The notes under the pieces are model-generated. The model saw nothing but the letters and a program-made list of their open reading frames with translations, was not told the DNA's origin and did not search any database. Source: Lasiodiplodia sp. COLG20 (lineage: Eukaryota; Ascomycota; Dothideomycetes; Botryosphaeriales; Botryosphaeriaceae). Taken from it: a stretch of 64,000 nucleotides of DNA. The stretch spans positions 1,178,001 to 1,242,000 of the forward strand of contig VNWV01000006.1 in NCBI GenBank assembly GCA_009801085.1, in the 5' to 3' direction. A program made the translations under genes and the position numbers. This document shows positions 53,601 to 64,000 of the stretch, in pieces. Position 1 is the stretch's first letter. Each line of letters opens with the position of its first letter.

Positions 53601-54648
53601 CCTCTCCAAAAAATCCTTGCAGCTTTTTGTGAAAGCCCCGACTAATGCTTGATTTGGAGCCAGAACTGCTGACCGTCGTCGCGCTAGCGACGGACGGACG
53701 CCTATCTTCCCCTTGGTAAACCCCCTCTTCGGTTTGGCCCGAGCCAGGGCGGAAGCCGGGCGAAAGCTGCGTAACATCTTCATTAGAGTCGTTAAAGAAG
53801 CTGCCCGAAAAAATGGAGTTGGTCATGTCTCCAGAGCCGTTGGATTTGGCCCAGGGAGGGGTCGATGCCGACGCGGTAGGGGGGACACGGGATATGGACG
53901 GCACGCCGTTGCCGGCCTGCTCGAGAACGGCGAGGTCTTTGCGATAGTTGCTGAAGTCAGCTGCCCGACGACGCTCCCATGGTTGGAGGCTGGGACCCTT
54001 GTGGCTCGAGAAGTCGGGCGTCTTGAATTCGGGCGAAGTAGCGGTGCCCGGCGAAATCTCGTTGTCTTTGTCGTCGTCGTCCTTCCTGCAAGCGCTCAGT
54101 CAGTTCTGGGCCAGGGCAGCGAGCGGAACGGCGCAGATGGGACGAAGGGGAAGGGGCTGGGGCACGTGGAGGGCCGCGGTCGAATGCGCCGTCTGACGAC
54201 ATCTTTGTGCTTTTTTCCCCCCGGGGCTCCTCGGCCGTGGCACCCCGGATCGCGGGACCTTGGGCGAGAGCGGCGGGGGGCTTTGGGCTCGATCGAAGCC
54301 CGTCAGACAGCAACGCGCCTTGTGCCGTGTCGGCAGCGTCGGGCAGGACGCGAGACAGTGGACGCAGGCAGCGCCGCGCGCAGAGACCTCTGGGACGTCG
54401 GGGTGCTTCCACCGGCTTGGCCACCCTCACATTTTCTTACGCGACCCTGCTCGCACACGGCGTCTCGCCGGCGAAGCCAAGGCAGCGGGGCGCACGTACT
54501 TCTGCTGCTTGTCCGTCTTCACCTTCATGGGCGCGCCGCGTCGCCGGCCGCTCAGGCTGTTGGCGCGGACGGTGTCCTGCGATCGCCAGCTCTCGGCGCC
54601 AGAGCTTTCCGTCGATCCATGGCGGCCGGCCTCCTCCTTCCTCGTCAT
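47669..54648 (-). CDS. adenylate cyclase
   Basis: Minus-strand exons are 54648-54500, 54085-53410, 53150-47874 and 47818-47669; introns 414, 259 and 55 nt, all phase-compatible; 2083 aa. A long disordered N terminus (KKDDDDKDNEIS joins exons 1 and 2) leads to a Ras-association domain at about 588-686 (CVRIFRVDSTFAVLSVPV). About 20 leucine-rich repeats follow (about 700-1330), then a PP2C-like domain (about 1375-1650). The class III cyclase catalytic domain is at about 1709-1930 (VSLVFTDIKNSTLMWETYP, GGYEVKTEGDAFMVAF, MDYFGPMVNRASRIS). The last exon adds PMDDIFAELSSQLEELRLLK, a C-terminal CAP-binding-type tail. It makes cAMP for PKA signalling in growth, nutrient sensing and, in pathogens, virulence. 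Order and length are as in other moulds. Confidence 0.95.
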
Positions 54649-56006
54649 TGTCGTGCTCTGGGCGGCGAGGTCTCACAGCGGGGGGGCTCAGCGGGCGAGA
54701 CGGGGTCTGAAAGCAGGTAGGAAGTCGAGGCGGACCGCGACAGGGCCACCGGATCGCGACTGGCCTTACCTGAGCTTCATTGAAGCTCTCGCGGGCGGTG
54801 CGAATCGGGCATCGACTGACAGGGGGACGGCGGGCGCGAGGACAGGCGGGCGTGAGGCGGCTCCGGGATGGGGGAGGGCGTGGGTGAGCGCTGGGCAGGC
54901 AGGGTATGCAGGTCGTGGTCGGTGTTGAGATGGGCGGAGAAGCACACTACTGCTGGGGGCACGGCACCACCCGAGTCACAGACGATCAGCATCTCTCTCA
55001 CAAAGGGCAGCTCTTGTCTCGCATGCGGACCACTGCGCGCAACTCGAGCGTGCGACGCCCGGCCTCAGCACAGCCGCCCTGGGCAGCCCGCTGCTCGCAG
55101 CACCCGATTCGGCGGGCTGGCATTCCTGTGCCCGCGGCGTGCTGCCTTGCCCCAAGTCTCGAGGCCGCATTCGAGCTTTCGCCCGGCTGGCTGCGCACAG
55201 CCCTCGCGCACGATTGTCCCGTCCGACGCCCCCACCTGCTCTACCCTTAGCCTGCGCGTGGCGCCGCCGCGAGCTCTCGACTCTGTGGCCGCCCAAGCCC
55301 GATCCGCGAGCCCTGGGCATCGAGCAGCGGCCGGCTGGCGTGCGGCGCCCTTTTTTCTGCGCGCTGGCCGAGGCGGCCGCGCTGCCCCGTATTTCGCAAC
55401 GTGCCGAGATACTCCCACCGGCGGCGCCCTCGCGCTCGCTTGCTGCCGCACACCCCGCCGCACGCTGCTATGTGCTGTGTAACACCGTGGCGGAGGAGGC
55501 TCCTGTTGATAATTGCTGCGAATGACGATCGGCCCGCCGCTGCCCGCAGGGCTGCAGCATATAGAGCGGAGCGCGTTATAGCCCGCGGCCTCGCGCCCGC
55601 CCGCCCAGCGCTGCCGCGGCCCAGCCACGCTTCCGCATGTGGTGCGCGCTGCAGCGTGTCGAGTCACATGGGCGGCTTCAGTCGAAGAGAGCCCGTCACC
55701 TGCTGCAGTGGAGACGCATGAAACTGCTGCTACTCCTGGCATTTCCGAACATCGTAGCGCTAGACGCAGCAGACCCTCAGCGCGCTTGCGGCGAGACAGC
55801 CCTGACCTCACCCAGTTACCAAGAGCAGCCAGAGCCAGATGCCGCGCGGCTGTTTGCGCACGCTTGGGAGACCCCGTCGCCACCTGCCCAGTTCCCGCCT
55901 GCTACCCTGCAAATCATTTGCGCGCCTTGACACCGCTCGAGCTCGCCCGCGATGACGACCTACGACAGTCAGCGGGCTGATTGATTACCCGCGCTGTGGG
56001 ATCGAC
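54649..56006. other. 1.36-kb intergenic, GC-rich
   Basis: Promoter of adenylate cyclase (minus) and 3' flank of the small membrane protein gene. GC-rich frames are abundant but none looks real. Confidence 0.5.
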
Positions 56007-56507
56007 TCACTTGGGAGGGTCCGCTTCTTTCATCCAGCCGAGGCGGCTCTTGTACGCCGGAAACGATGTGTACGACCACGCCTTCACCAGCAGGCTGCGG
56101 GCGGGAGCCAAGTCAGCATGCATATTGCTCCACCATGACTCGGGGGGGCTGCGCACCTCTGCGTCTTGTCGGCGTAGTCTTCGTCCTTGACCTCCTTGAC
56201 GCCAACCTTCATGCCGTCCTTGGTGAAGACAATGTTCTTCTTCTCCATCTTCTTCTTGCCTCTGTCGGCCAGCTCATTTGTGTAGAGGTAGATCTGGGCG
56301 CGGCGACGTCATTAGCTGGTGCGATCAGGACTGGGGAGATAGCCTCGTGAGATTCGGGGTCCATGCGACCAGCGATCGTCGCGCTGCTAGCGGCCAATGA
56401 AGTGGCTGTCGCGCGGTGTTTCGACTTACTTGTAGTCCCACCCACGCCCCGACGCCGACCACGACGAGCAGGATGAGCAGTGGAAGTAGCTGAGTGAAGG
56501 AACCCAT
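56007..56507 (-). CDS. small single-span membrane protein, conserved unknown
   Basis: Minus-strand exons are 56507-56430, 56293-56157 and 56094-56007; introns GTAAGT...CCCAG and GTGCGC...CGCAG; 100 aa. A hydrophobic N-terminal segment (LLPLLILLVVVGVGAWVGLQ) probably acts as a membrane anchor. A basic juxtamembrane stretch follows (ADRGKKKMEKKNIVF), then TKDGMKVGVKEVKDEDYAD and a C-terminal AWSYTSFPAYKSRLGWM. It resembles short conserved mould proteins of unknown function. Likely in the ER or mitochondrial membrane with the basic tail outside. The gene is too fragmented by introns to be visible as one frame. Confidence 0.75.
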
Positions 56508-57700
56508 GCTGGTGGCCTAAACAAGCAAGCTGTGGAGCTCGGCAGAGCGATGATCGAGAGTTGGCAGCAGCGTGCAGTCTTGCGAACAGAAGGTTGTGTT
56601 GCGAGAGAGGGAGAGCGAGAGAGAAAACGGCACAAGCGACGTTCTCAGGGCTCAGGGTCCAACAGCCCGCTGACTTTGCGCAACCCCAGCGCCAGGCGCC
56701 AGGCCGGAACACGGCAGCTCAGCAGCTGATGGTGGAGGCGCGCGCTCGCCAGGGATACCTCTCACTCCCCGCTGATCACCGCCCGCCGGCTTGGCACGCT
56801 CCCTCGCCAGCTCTCCTCACCCGTACCTAGCGGCACGCCGGGAGCAACCCAAATCGTCGTCGAGGCGTGGCTGGGGCAGACGCACTGCGCCACTCCTTCT
56901 TCGTTGCTGCTGTGCACCACCATCGGCCGGGGCTGCCAGCTCGGCTGACCATGCAAGCCGTCTTTTCCGTGATGACGTCTGTGACAACATCATGTCCTTT
57001 AAACAACAATCTTTCCGCGGCACGCAGTCCTCCCTTTCGGGCCGGTGAGTCACTGAATCTCCTTGAAGTTGAAGATCCTCGGGTGAATCAGGCCTCACGA
57101 GAACATCCCTTGGTAAATCCTCCGAACCCGTGAGATCCGAGTCCAGCACGCCCTTTCCGCTTGCCTGACTCGGTCAAGAAGATCTTCAACGAGACGTGCT
57201 GGATCGTTCGTGACAAGGCTAGGGTGGAGATCTCTGCCTACACGCCACAGTCCTGGAGATCAGAAATACTCCTGAGAGGTCGGTTCGGGCCTTCATCGTC
57301 ACAGCCAGGGAGACAAACACTTAAAGGAGGCTGGACGTGATGCAGATCCATCCGCATGATTTTGTTCTCAGGCACGGTGGCGGCGCGCACGTGGGAGGCA
57401 GGGTCCGTTGACACACATGGCCAAGCGTACCATATTTGAAGTTCAGTCACCCGTGCATCAGTAACACAGACTGCCTTCTTGGTCAATGTGAGTCAAGTAG
57501 GCTGCATCTTGCATACGAGGAAATCGTCAATAGTTTCGCTATCGGATCTATCTCCGGAAGACGCCGCCCAACTCCATTGAGTAAGCTACAGTTACTTAGG
57601 GCATTCAAAATAGTCAGGTGAGCCCGTCCACCGCAACCGAAGGCTAGCGAGAATTTATTTTTCCGTCCACTGTAACAGACGCTTGTCTAGGTTTGTGTCA

Positions 57701-57742
57701 TGGGTAGTTGAAGCAACTGTCGAGACACGTGAATGTAGAATG
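57701..57742. repeat. MITE arm remnant (copy E)
   Basis: TGGGTAGTTGAAGCAACTGT then CACGTGAATGTAGAAT matches the inner arm and spacer edge of the full MITEs. No second arm is found nearby. Confidence 0.5.
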
Positions 57743-58298
57743 AGTGGACGTTGGCCAAATGCCGTTCCCCGTGAAGAAACTTGCGGGAGGTACTATTTTT
57801 ACTAGCCTTCAGCTCCAGAGTACCTATGCTCCCATAGACAAACGCATGTCTTTTTGTTATCCTTGTACGATCTTCATGTGTTGATGGTCATTGCTTCAGC
57901 AATGGCTTGACCTTATTTTTAGTGAACAATAACCCAATATCGATACCACGAAGAACTAAAAACAAATGGGGTAAAAACCATATCTAACTCATATCGTCAC
58001 TACTCTAGCATCCTAAATCCCACTCTTGGACAGCGCAAGTCAAGGTTCTCGTGTCTAAAGTATCTATTTTACCTTCTTCGGTACTGGGAGATTGACTACT
58101 AACGTAATTAAAAATCATGTTTAAATCTAAAAAGCGATGCTGGAATAATCCTTAGGTGCATTGCATTTTCAACAAATAAGGTTGGATCTTATTTTTGTTG
58201 AAGTTTTGCAGCGCTTCGCAAAGTAGAAATTTTGGTGAGAGGGTTGAATGTGGTCTGGGCGAGTGTTAACAGGGTATCAATTGGATTCGTTTTTGCCA

Positions 58299-58765
58299 TC
58301 AAAGCAAACAAAAAGCCAAATGCGAAGCTCTGATGAAGCTGTCAAAAATGATCGGAGCCACACTTGGAATGGCAAGTGTTGCGGAGGGTTCGATCAACAA
58401 ATCGTAAATTCCTTGCCATCCCTTTCTGCACGGAACTGAGCTCGACTCACATAGGTAGTAGAGACTCTCGTCTGGGGGCTCAGTTGCCCACAGCATGAGC
58501 TTATGCGCTTCTGATAATGCGTTGTGGCTCCTGGAATATTTAGGAACCTGCCGTACTGGCTTCGCAGCAAGAAGCGGAGTGGTTGAACAGGTCTTGGTAC
58601 CGTTAGCAAAATCCCCCGTCTGTTCGCAGCAGCTATCCAAGCAGTCGGTGTAAAATAGACATGAGCAAGACAGTAACTCGGGTTGTAGTCAGAAACATTG
58701 GCATCGCGAGCATCTCCAGCATCGCTAGCACAGTTAGCAGCCCGTGCGTACATTCTTTCCACGCG
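58299..58765 (-). pseudogene. possible Cys-rich secreted-protein relic
   Basis: Two overlapping minus-strand frames carry YARAANCASDAG and, shifted, CSCLFYTDCLDSCCEQTG then FANGTKTCSTTP. The Cys density resembles small secreted proteins, but no single start, intron join or full frame was found. It lies in the AT-richer island. Could be chance. Confidence 0.2.
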
Positions 58766-59333
58766 TAACGGCACGACGCCACGAATAATTAACGAATAGG
58801 CAAAGCAATCGAGCAAGCAAACGTGGTTATACATAGACGCGTTGAAATTTTATGAGAAATATGAATTTCGACTTACTGTTTAAATAGCGTTATTTTCCAT
58901 CGAGAACTCTACCGAATATAAGACGCTTCAACCAGATTAAAGGGGATGTTAAAGGACGAAGAAGAATGTACGCACGAACTGATAAATGTGCTAAGTGTGC
59001 TAGAGCCATTACTGGCTGCAATTTGTTGGTTTAGCCACCCAGGGTTCTACTGACGGTAGAACGACTTACAGCCGCTACCATTACTAAGCAATCTGCTTTG
59101 CTTCAACTGTTTTGTGGCAATAGGGAAGGTGTTGAAATGTTCAGACTGTACCATACATTGTCGTCCAAGCCATGCATCGTCAATAAAGGGTATTATACAA
59201 CTACGTTTGCAAGCAGTTTGAGAGTCATCTCGAACCTAAGCGGTCCAGAGACCTGACCCGATTCTAAGACTATATCCGGAAAATCCAAGTAGACATTTGT
59301 GTCTGAGCAGCTCGGCCAAGGTCACGCAATCCG

Positions 59334-61188
59334 TTAGTAGCCTGCATGGAAATTAGTAAATCGCGCTCTGTAAGGGTCGAAAAGTCAAGCGAGACTCACC
59401 GCTCTGCTCCTTTCTCGCTGCGCCACCGTTGTCTCCGCCACCATCACCATCCTCCTTACGCCCGTCGCCACCTTTCTCCGCCTCGCCTCGCGCAGCCATG
59501 ATACCCTCAGCGTCACCTCTCAAGCGCTCAAAGTACGCTTTGATATCCTCAGCCCCGACAGGCCTTCCACTCTCCGCGAATGGCTTCAAGAAATCCTTGA
59601 CCTTGTCTTTCAGATGGTTGTAAACCATGACGCCCTCGATAGCCCGTACTCGGTCCATGTTCGATAGTGCAGCCTCGCCACGATCGAGTAGAGAGCGACT
59701 ACCTGCGCTGCCAGTGGCAGGAGCATCGGCTGCATCCGATTCGGATACGGGGGGCTCGTACATGTCTTCTTCCTCCAGGAGATAGGGGTGCTGTGTCAGG
59801 AGCGGGAAGCAAGACGGGCAGCGGCAAATCTGATCGCGGAAATCCTCCTTGAGGAAAAGTGTGAATCGACCAGTCGGCGCCGGCGGAAGGTTGGAGTAGT
59901 GGCAGATCGCCTTCGTCGATCTCGGATTGTTCGGCGTATCCGTCGTTGCGGATGGTGGTTCCTGAGAGTTGCGCTGCCGTTTGACATCTTCATTCGACCA
60001 TGCAGCATCGCCATCTTCGCCCTCGATAGCTTTGCGCTTCCTCGAGCTTTCTGCATGTAAAGCATTGGGTGAAGAGGCAGTCTCGGCTTCCGTCTTGACA
60101 TCTTGCGCACCGCATGTGGCGTCTCCGCTCTCCACGTGGTAGACGGGAGGGAAAAACCCGGGAGCGTCTGCATATCGCTTGATCCATGGAAACGCTTCTA
60201 CGCATTTGTAGCAGATCAAGTGTTCAAAGGCGTCTTCGTCCGGGAATCCAGGCGGAGGGGGTGGATCGTCATCGGCTACCTCTTCCTCGATTGGCATACC
60301 ATCTCCAGCGTCGGTGTTGCCATTTGTTGTTTCGATCGCGATGCCATTCGCGGCAACCGTCTCGTTGTCTGCTCTACCTGCGTCTTTGCTCCTGGGGCTG
60401 TCCCGGTCGGTGCGTGCTTCCGCTCCCTTGCCGGACTCCTTCTTGTACCAGTCTCGAGGAAGACCCATGAGACATTCGGGATGCCACCAGTCTTCTCCAC
60501 ACCCGCCATCCTCAACAGTGCCCAGTCCAAGACACTGGTACATGGTACCCTTCTCCTGGTGCGCATCGTATTCTTGGCCGCATCCGCAGAAGAGGTTACG
60601 ATAATTGTGATCGTAATGGTTGCTGGGGGCGGGACTCTCGGCGCGGACGTCGCCCTTGACGCCGGTAGCCTCGTTGACTCGCAATGTGCATGGACAGTCG
60701 GACTGGATGCGAGTGGTACCGCAGTCGCACACGAAGTTGCGCTTGGCAAAAAGCTCTACAAGCTGGTGCTCACCGTGGCAAGAGACGTGGCAGGAATAGC
60801 AGACACCGGCGGGCGTGTACGGTTCGGAAGGGTCATCAGGAGGGGGATTGCAGGTCAGGCAGGACCAAGCTTTCTGCCGCAACGGTCCGAGAGGACGTGA
60901 GCAAGTATCGAATTGCTGTGATGAATCAGTATCCTAAACTTCCGACCTGCGACCTCGACAACGCGCTTTGGTTCGGGAGCTTACATATGGGAGGACCTCG
61001 CGCGCATCAGCTTCGAGCTGGAGCTGGCTGTTGATGAACCTACATTGCATCTACATTAGCAAGACAACCCCTAGACTATTATGCGCAAAGGCGCACACTG
61101 TGACGTACTCTTGCGCAGTCTGCGATGCGTCGGAATGCTGTGAGATGCTGTCGGAACGCGACGGCTTGCGAGGTGTATTTTCAGCCAT
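59334..61188 (-). CDS. UBR7-like E3 ubiquitin ligase (UBR box + PHD)
   Basis: Minus-strand exons are 61188-61097, 61027-60985, 60915-59400 and 59341-59334; 552 aa. The start MAENTPRKPSRSDS leads to YVTVQLQLEADAREVLPY and then the UBR-box zinc region at about 50-120 (CSRPLGPLRQKAWSCLTC, CDCGTTRIQSDCPC). A PHD-like cluster follows (LFCGCGQEYD, CGEDWWHPECLMGLPRDW, ICYKCVEAFPWIKRY). Near the C terminus, FRDQICRCPSCFPLL is typical of UBR7/Mlo2. In animals UBR7 ubiquitinates histone H2B; yeast-type Mlo2 has links to chromosome segregation. The 8-nt last exon ends SGY and uses a good branch point (TACTAAT) and acceptor. Without that splice the frame would read on to 59353. Confidence 0.88.
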
Positions 61189-61697
61189 GGCGAAGGTGGC
61201 GCGCGGCGACGGCTGTGAGGAGACGCGCGCGAAACCGCGGCAGGCGGAGGCTTGTTGTACCGCAAAAGATGGAGAAGAGATGAATGATGACGAGCTGCGG
61301 CTGCGCAGCAGCGGCAATGCGACGCGCATGTTGCTCCGTGCCACCCCTGTCCACTCACAGTTCCATTCCGGGGCTAGCCTCGACGCGCCTTTTTCGTTGG
61401 CCGACGCGTCTCGCGTCCTGCGCGCGCCCGCTCAGCTTCTCGCACCTCTACTTCACATAACCACCCGCACCACCCACAAACCACCACCACACCCTCTCAA
61501 ACTTCCCCCGTCCCCACCAATTCCAATTTTTGCCGTCGCGCAGACACGCATCGCAATCGTTCTCCGTCACATACCCCATGAGGTAACGCTCCCGCTCCGC
61601 CAGAAGCGCTTGGGCCTCCCACGCGCCCGCCAAAGCGCCGTCGTCAAAGATTCCTCGAGCGCGCTGACACCGTAAAAGCTCACCACTACGCCCCAAC
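61189..61697. promoter_or_regulatory. divergent promoter, UBR7 / MCM2
   Basis: 509 bp between starts. It contains an MCB hexamer (called separately) and several GACGCG variants. Confidence 0.55.
61404..61409. promoter_or_regulatory. MCB box (ACGCGT) upstream of MCM2
   Basis: ACGCGT lies 289 bp before the MCM2 ATG. In yeasts this MluI cell-cycle box binds MBF and drives G1/S genes such as MCMs. Placement fits the same control. Confidence 0.5.
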
Positions 61698-64000
61698 ATG
61701 TCCTCCGCAAACCGCGGTACCCCAAGAGCGAACCGCCGTAAGCGGTCGCGCGAGCCCGACGACGACATTCCCTCATCTGCGGGACAGCTGCCACCCTCTA
61801 GCCGTAAGTGTGGCCTAGACGAAAGAGAAGTGACACCAACTTACCTCGACCGTAGCGCCTGCCTCCTCGCCACCCGTGCTCCCACGTGATGACATTGAGG
61901 ACACCCTCGATGTGGATGAGGAAGACCTCATCGGCGACATTGACGACGCTGATGAGATGGCCGAGGACGAAGCCGGCATCGACCTGTTTGCCGACAACTT
62001 CGAGAGAGACTACAATGAGCGCGAGAATGACGTTTACGATCAGCGAGACATTGATGACGAGGGCGACTATGAAACCATGGATATGGCCACCAGGAGACAA
62101 CTCGAAGCCCGCCTCAATCGCCGCGACAGAGAACTGGCTCGTCAGCGCCAGATGCCCGCGGCATACCTACAGGACGACGATGACGACATTGGCGCCCTCG
62201 CTCGGCAGCCGCGCCGCCGCAGACACCGCTACGATGAGGACCAGGATGACATGGACTTGGACGCCAACATCATGGACGAGGAGCTCTCGCTCGAAGCGCT
62301 GCAAGATGTGAAAGCCTCCAGTTTGACCGATTGGGTTGCTCAGCCCGCGGTGCACAAGACAATCGCACGTGAATTCAAGTCTTTCCTGACCGAGTACACG
62401 GACGAGAACGGGACCTCGGTCTACGGCACCCGCATCCGCACTCTCGGTGAGGTCAACGCCGAGTCGCTCGAGGTCTCTTTCGACCACCTCGCAGAGTCGA
62501 AAGCCACACTCGCCTACTTCCTTGCCAACGCGCCGTCCGAGATGCTCAAGATCTTCGATCAAGTCGCGATGGATGTCACCCTGCTCCACTACCCTGATTA
62601 CGAGCGCATCCACTCCGAGATCCACGTGCGCATCACGGACTTGCCTGTCCAATACACCCTCCGCCAACTTCGCCAGAGCCACTTGAATTGTCTCGTCCGT
62701 GTCAGCGGAGTCGTCACTCGCCGTAGCGGCGTCTTCCCTCAGTTGAAATACGTCAAATTTGACTGCACAAAGTGCGGCGTCACCCTAGGGCCGTTCCCTC
62801 AGGATTCTCACGTTGAGGTCAAAATCTCCTTTTGTCAAAATTGCCAGTCAAAGGGCCCCTTCACGCTCAACGCGGAGAGGACCGTCTACCGGAATTACCA
62901 GAAGCTCACTCTCCAAGAATCGCCCGGTACCGTTCCGGCAGGTAGACTGCCCCGTCACCGCGAGGTGATCCTGCTCTGGGATCTGATCGACTCCGCAAAG
63001 CCTGGAGAAGAAGTTGAGATTACGGGTGTCTACCGCAACAACTACGATGCCCAGCTCAATAACAAGAACGGTTTCCCCGTCTTCGCCACCATCCTCGAGG
63101 CCAACTACGTTGCCAAATCGCACGATCAGCTTGCTGGCTTCCGCCTGACCGAAGAGGACGAACGCGAGATCAGGGCCCTTTCCAAAGACCCGAAGATTGT
63201 CGACAAGATTGTCAGCTCGATCGCACCCAGCATTTACGGTCACACTGATATCAAGACGGCAGTGGCCCTCTCGCTATTCGGAGGTGTCAGCAAGGTTGCC
63301 CAGGGCAAGCATGCCATCCGTGGCGACATCAACGTGCTTCTGCTGGGTGATCCCGGTACCGCTAAGTCGCAGGTCCTCAAGTACGTCGAGAAGACTGCTC
63401 ACCGGGCAGTCTTTGCCACGGGACAGGGCGCCAGTGCCGTCGGTCTCACGGCCAGCGTCCGCCGCGACCCTATGACCAGCGAATGGACCCTCGAAGGTGG
63501 TGCCATGGTTCTTGCAGATAGGGGAACCTGTCTCATCGACGAGTTCGACAAGATGAACGACCAGGACAGGACCTCGATCCACGAAGCCATGGAGCAGCAG
63601 ACGATCTCCATCTCCAAGGCGGGTATCGTCACCACTCTGCACGCCCGTTGTGCCATTATCGCGGCGGCGAACCCTATCGGAGGTCGCTACAACAGCACCA
63701 TCCCCTTCTCGCAGAACGTCGAGCTGACTGAGCCTATTCTGTCGCGTTTCGACATCCTCTGTGTCGTTCGTGACACGGTGGACCCCAGTGAGGACGAGCG
63801 CTTGGCGAACTTCGTCGTCAATTCCCACGGCCGTGCCCACCCCGTCAACGCTGCCGCCAACCCGAACTCCATGGAAGTCGACGGTGATGGTGACTCGGCA
63901 GAGGGGAAGGAGGGTGAGATTCCGCAGGATCTACTTCGCAAGTACATCCTGTATGCGCGCGAGAAGGTGTCTCCCAAGCTGTACCAAATAGACCAGGACA
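61698..64000 (+). CDS. mcm2: DNA replication licensing factor MCM2 (3' end outside the window)
   Basis: Exons are 61698-61803 and 61856 onward (intron GTAAGT...CGTAG); 750 codons visible of roughly 870 expected. An acidic N terminus ([20 protein letters not shown]) is followed by the MCM N-terminal domain and a C4 zinc finger near 339 ([10 protein letters not shown] ... CQNC). The AAA+ core has Walker [10 protein letters not shown] near 533, Walker [10 protein letters not shown] near 595 and the arginine-finger motif [10 protein letters not shown] near 663. The order is that of MCM2, whose acidic N terminus also binds histones. It forms the MCM2-7 helicase loaded at origins. The frame is open to the window edge. 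Confidence 0.95.

Larger units (their letters stand above)
56508..59333. other. 2.8-kb intergenic with an AT-richer relic-bearing half
   Basis: The first about 1 kb is GC-rich. From about 57560 on the sequence is AT-richer with many stops. A near-palindrome (AACAAATAAG...CTTATTTTTGTT) is at about 58170-58202. No intact gene. Confidence 0.5.

Noticed and set aside
59369..59400. 32-nt intron (GTGAGT...TTACAG) near the UBR7 end
   Set aside because: Too short for a fungal intron; the longer one to the acceptor at 59342 has a proper branch point.
1..64000. CRISPR array, insertion sequence or operon features
   Set aside because: The window is eukaryotic nuclear DNA; no regularly spaced repeats of that kind or prokaryotic features are seen.

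Overview
The window is nuclear DNA of a filamentous ascomycete (Pezizomycotina). The evidence is short GT-AG introns with CTNAC/CTAAC branch points, GC-rich coding exons, and a typical mould gene set: adenylate cyclase with LRR, RA and PP2C-like domains, a DUF3824 protein, a Zn2Cys6 regulator, a fungal stomatin and a carnitine carrier. The class is probably Dothideomycetes, but that is a weak inference from general resemblance only. I place 21 protein genes with exon structures, plus a few doubtful small ORFs. MCM2 is cut by the right window edge.

Layout, left to right. 0-6.4 kb: a tandem-repeat and TATA-box promoter feeding a small secreted Cys-rich EF-hand protein, a Zn2Cys6 transcription factor and a stomatin-like SPFH protein. 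6.4-9.0 kb: a gene-poor stretch with copies of a nested-inverted-repeat MITE. 9-14 kb: AP-1 beta-adaptin and a carnitine/acylcarnitine carrier. 14.8-27 kb: an RS-rich DUF3824 protein (minus), an Src1/Heh1-type inner nuclear membrane protein, a DUF1772 membrane protein, ribosomal protein eL42 (L44/L36a) and a secreted royal-jelly/yellow-type beta-propeller. 27-34 kb: decayed C2H2 fragments, then a divergent pair of translesion polymerase Rev1 (minus) and nucleolar FKBP isomerase Fpr3/4 (plus).

34-44 kb: a Yippee protein and an NDR-family kinase diverge. A 200-bp cluster of strong hairpins with tRNA-like boxes follows. Next is a divergent acyl-CoA ligase / 3-hydroxyacyl-CoA dehydrogenase-like pair with a MITE in the shared promoter, then an F-box/2EXR-like protein. 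44.9-56.5 kb: an inositol-monophosphatase-type enzyme, the 7-kb adenylate cyclase gene and a small membrane protein, both of the latter on the minus strand. 56.5-64 kb: an AT-richer relic-bearing island, then UBR7-like ubiquitin ligase diverging from MCM2 with an MCB box between them.

Most genes are unrelated housekeeping genes. The only neighbours suggesting joint function are the acyl-CoA ligase and dehydrogenase pair and, loosely, the DNA-replication and repair genes. I found no clear new multi-gene system. The most notable items are competing 3' splice sites in the SRC1/HEH1 homologue that would give one- and two-membrane-span proteins, the MITE family, the hairpin/tRNA-like cluster, and the repeat-driven promoter of the secreted EF-hand gene. 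All exon coordinates were worked out by hand from splice motifs, reading phase and family knowledge, without RNA data.
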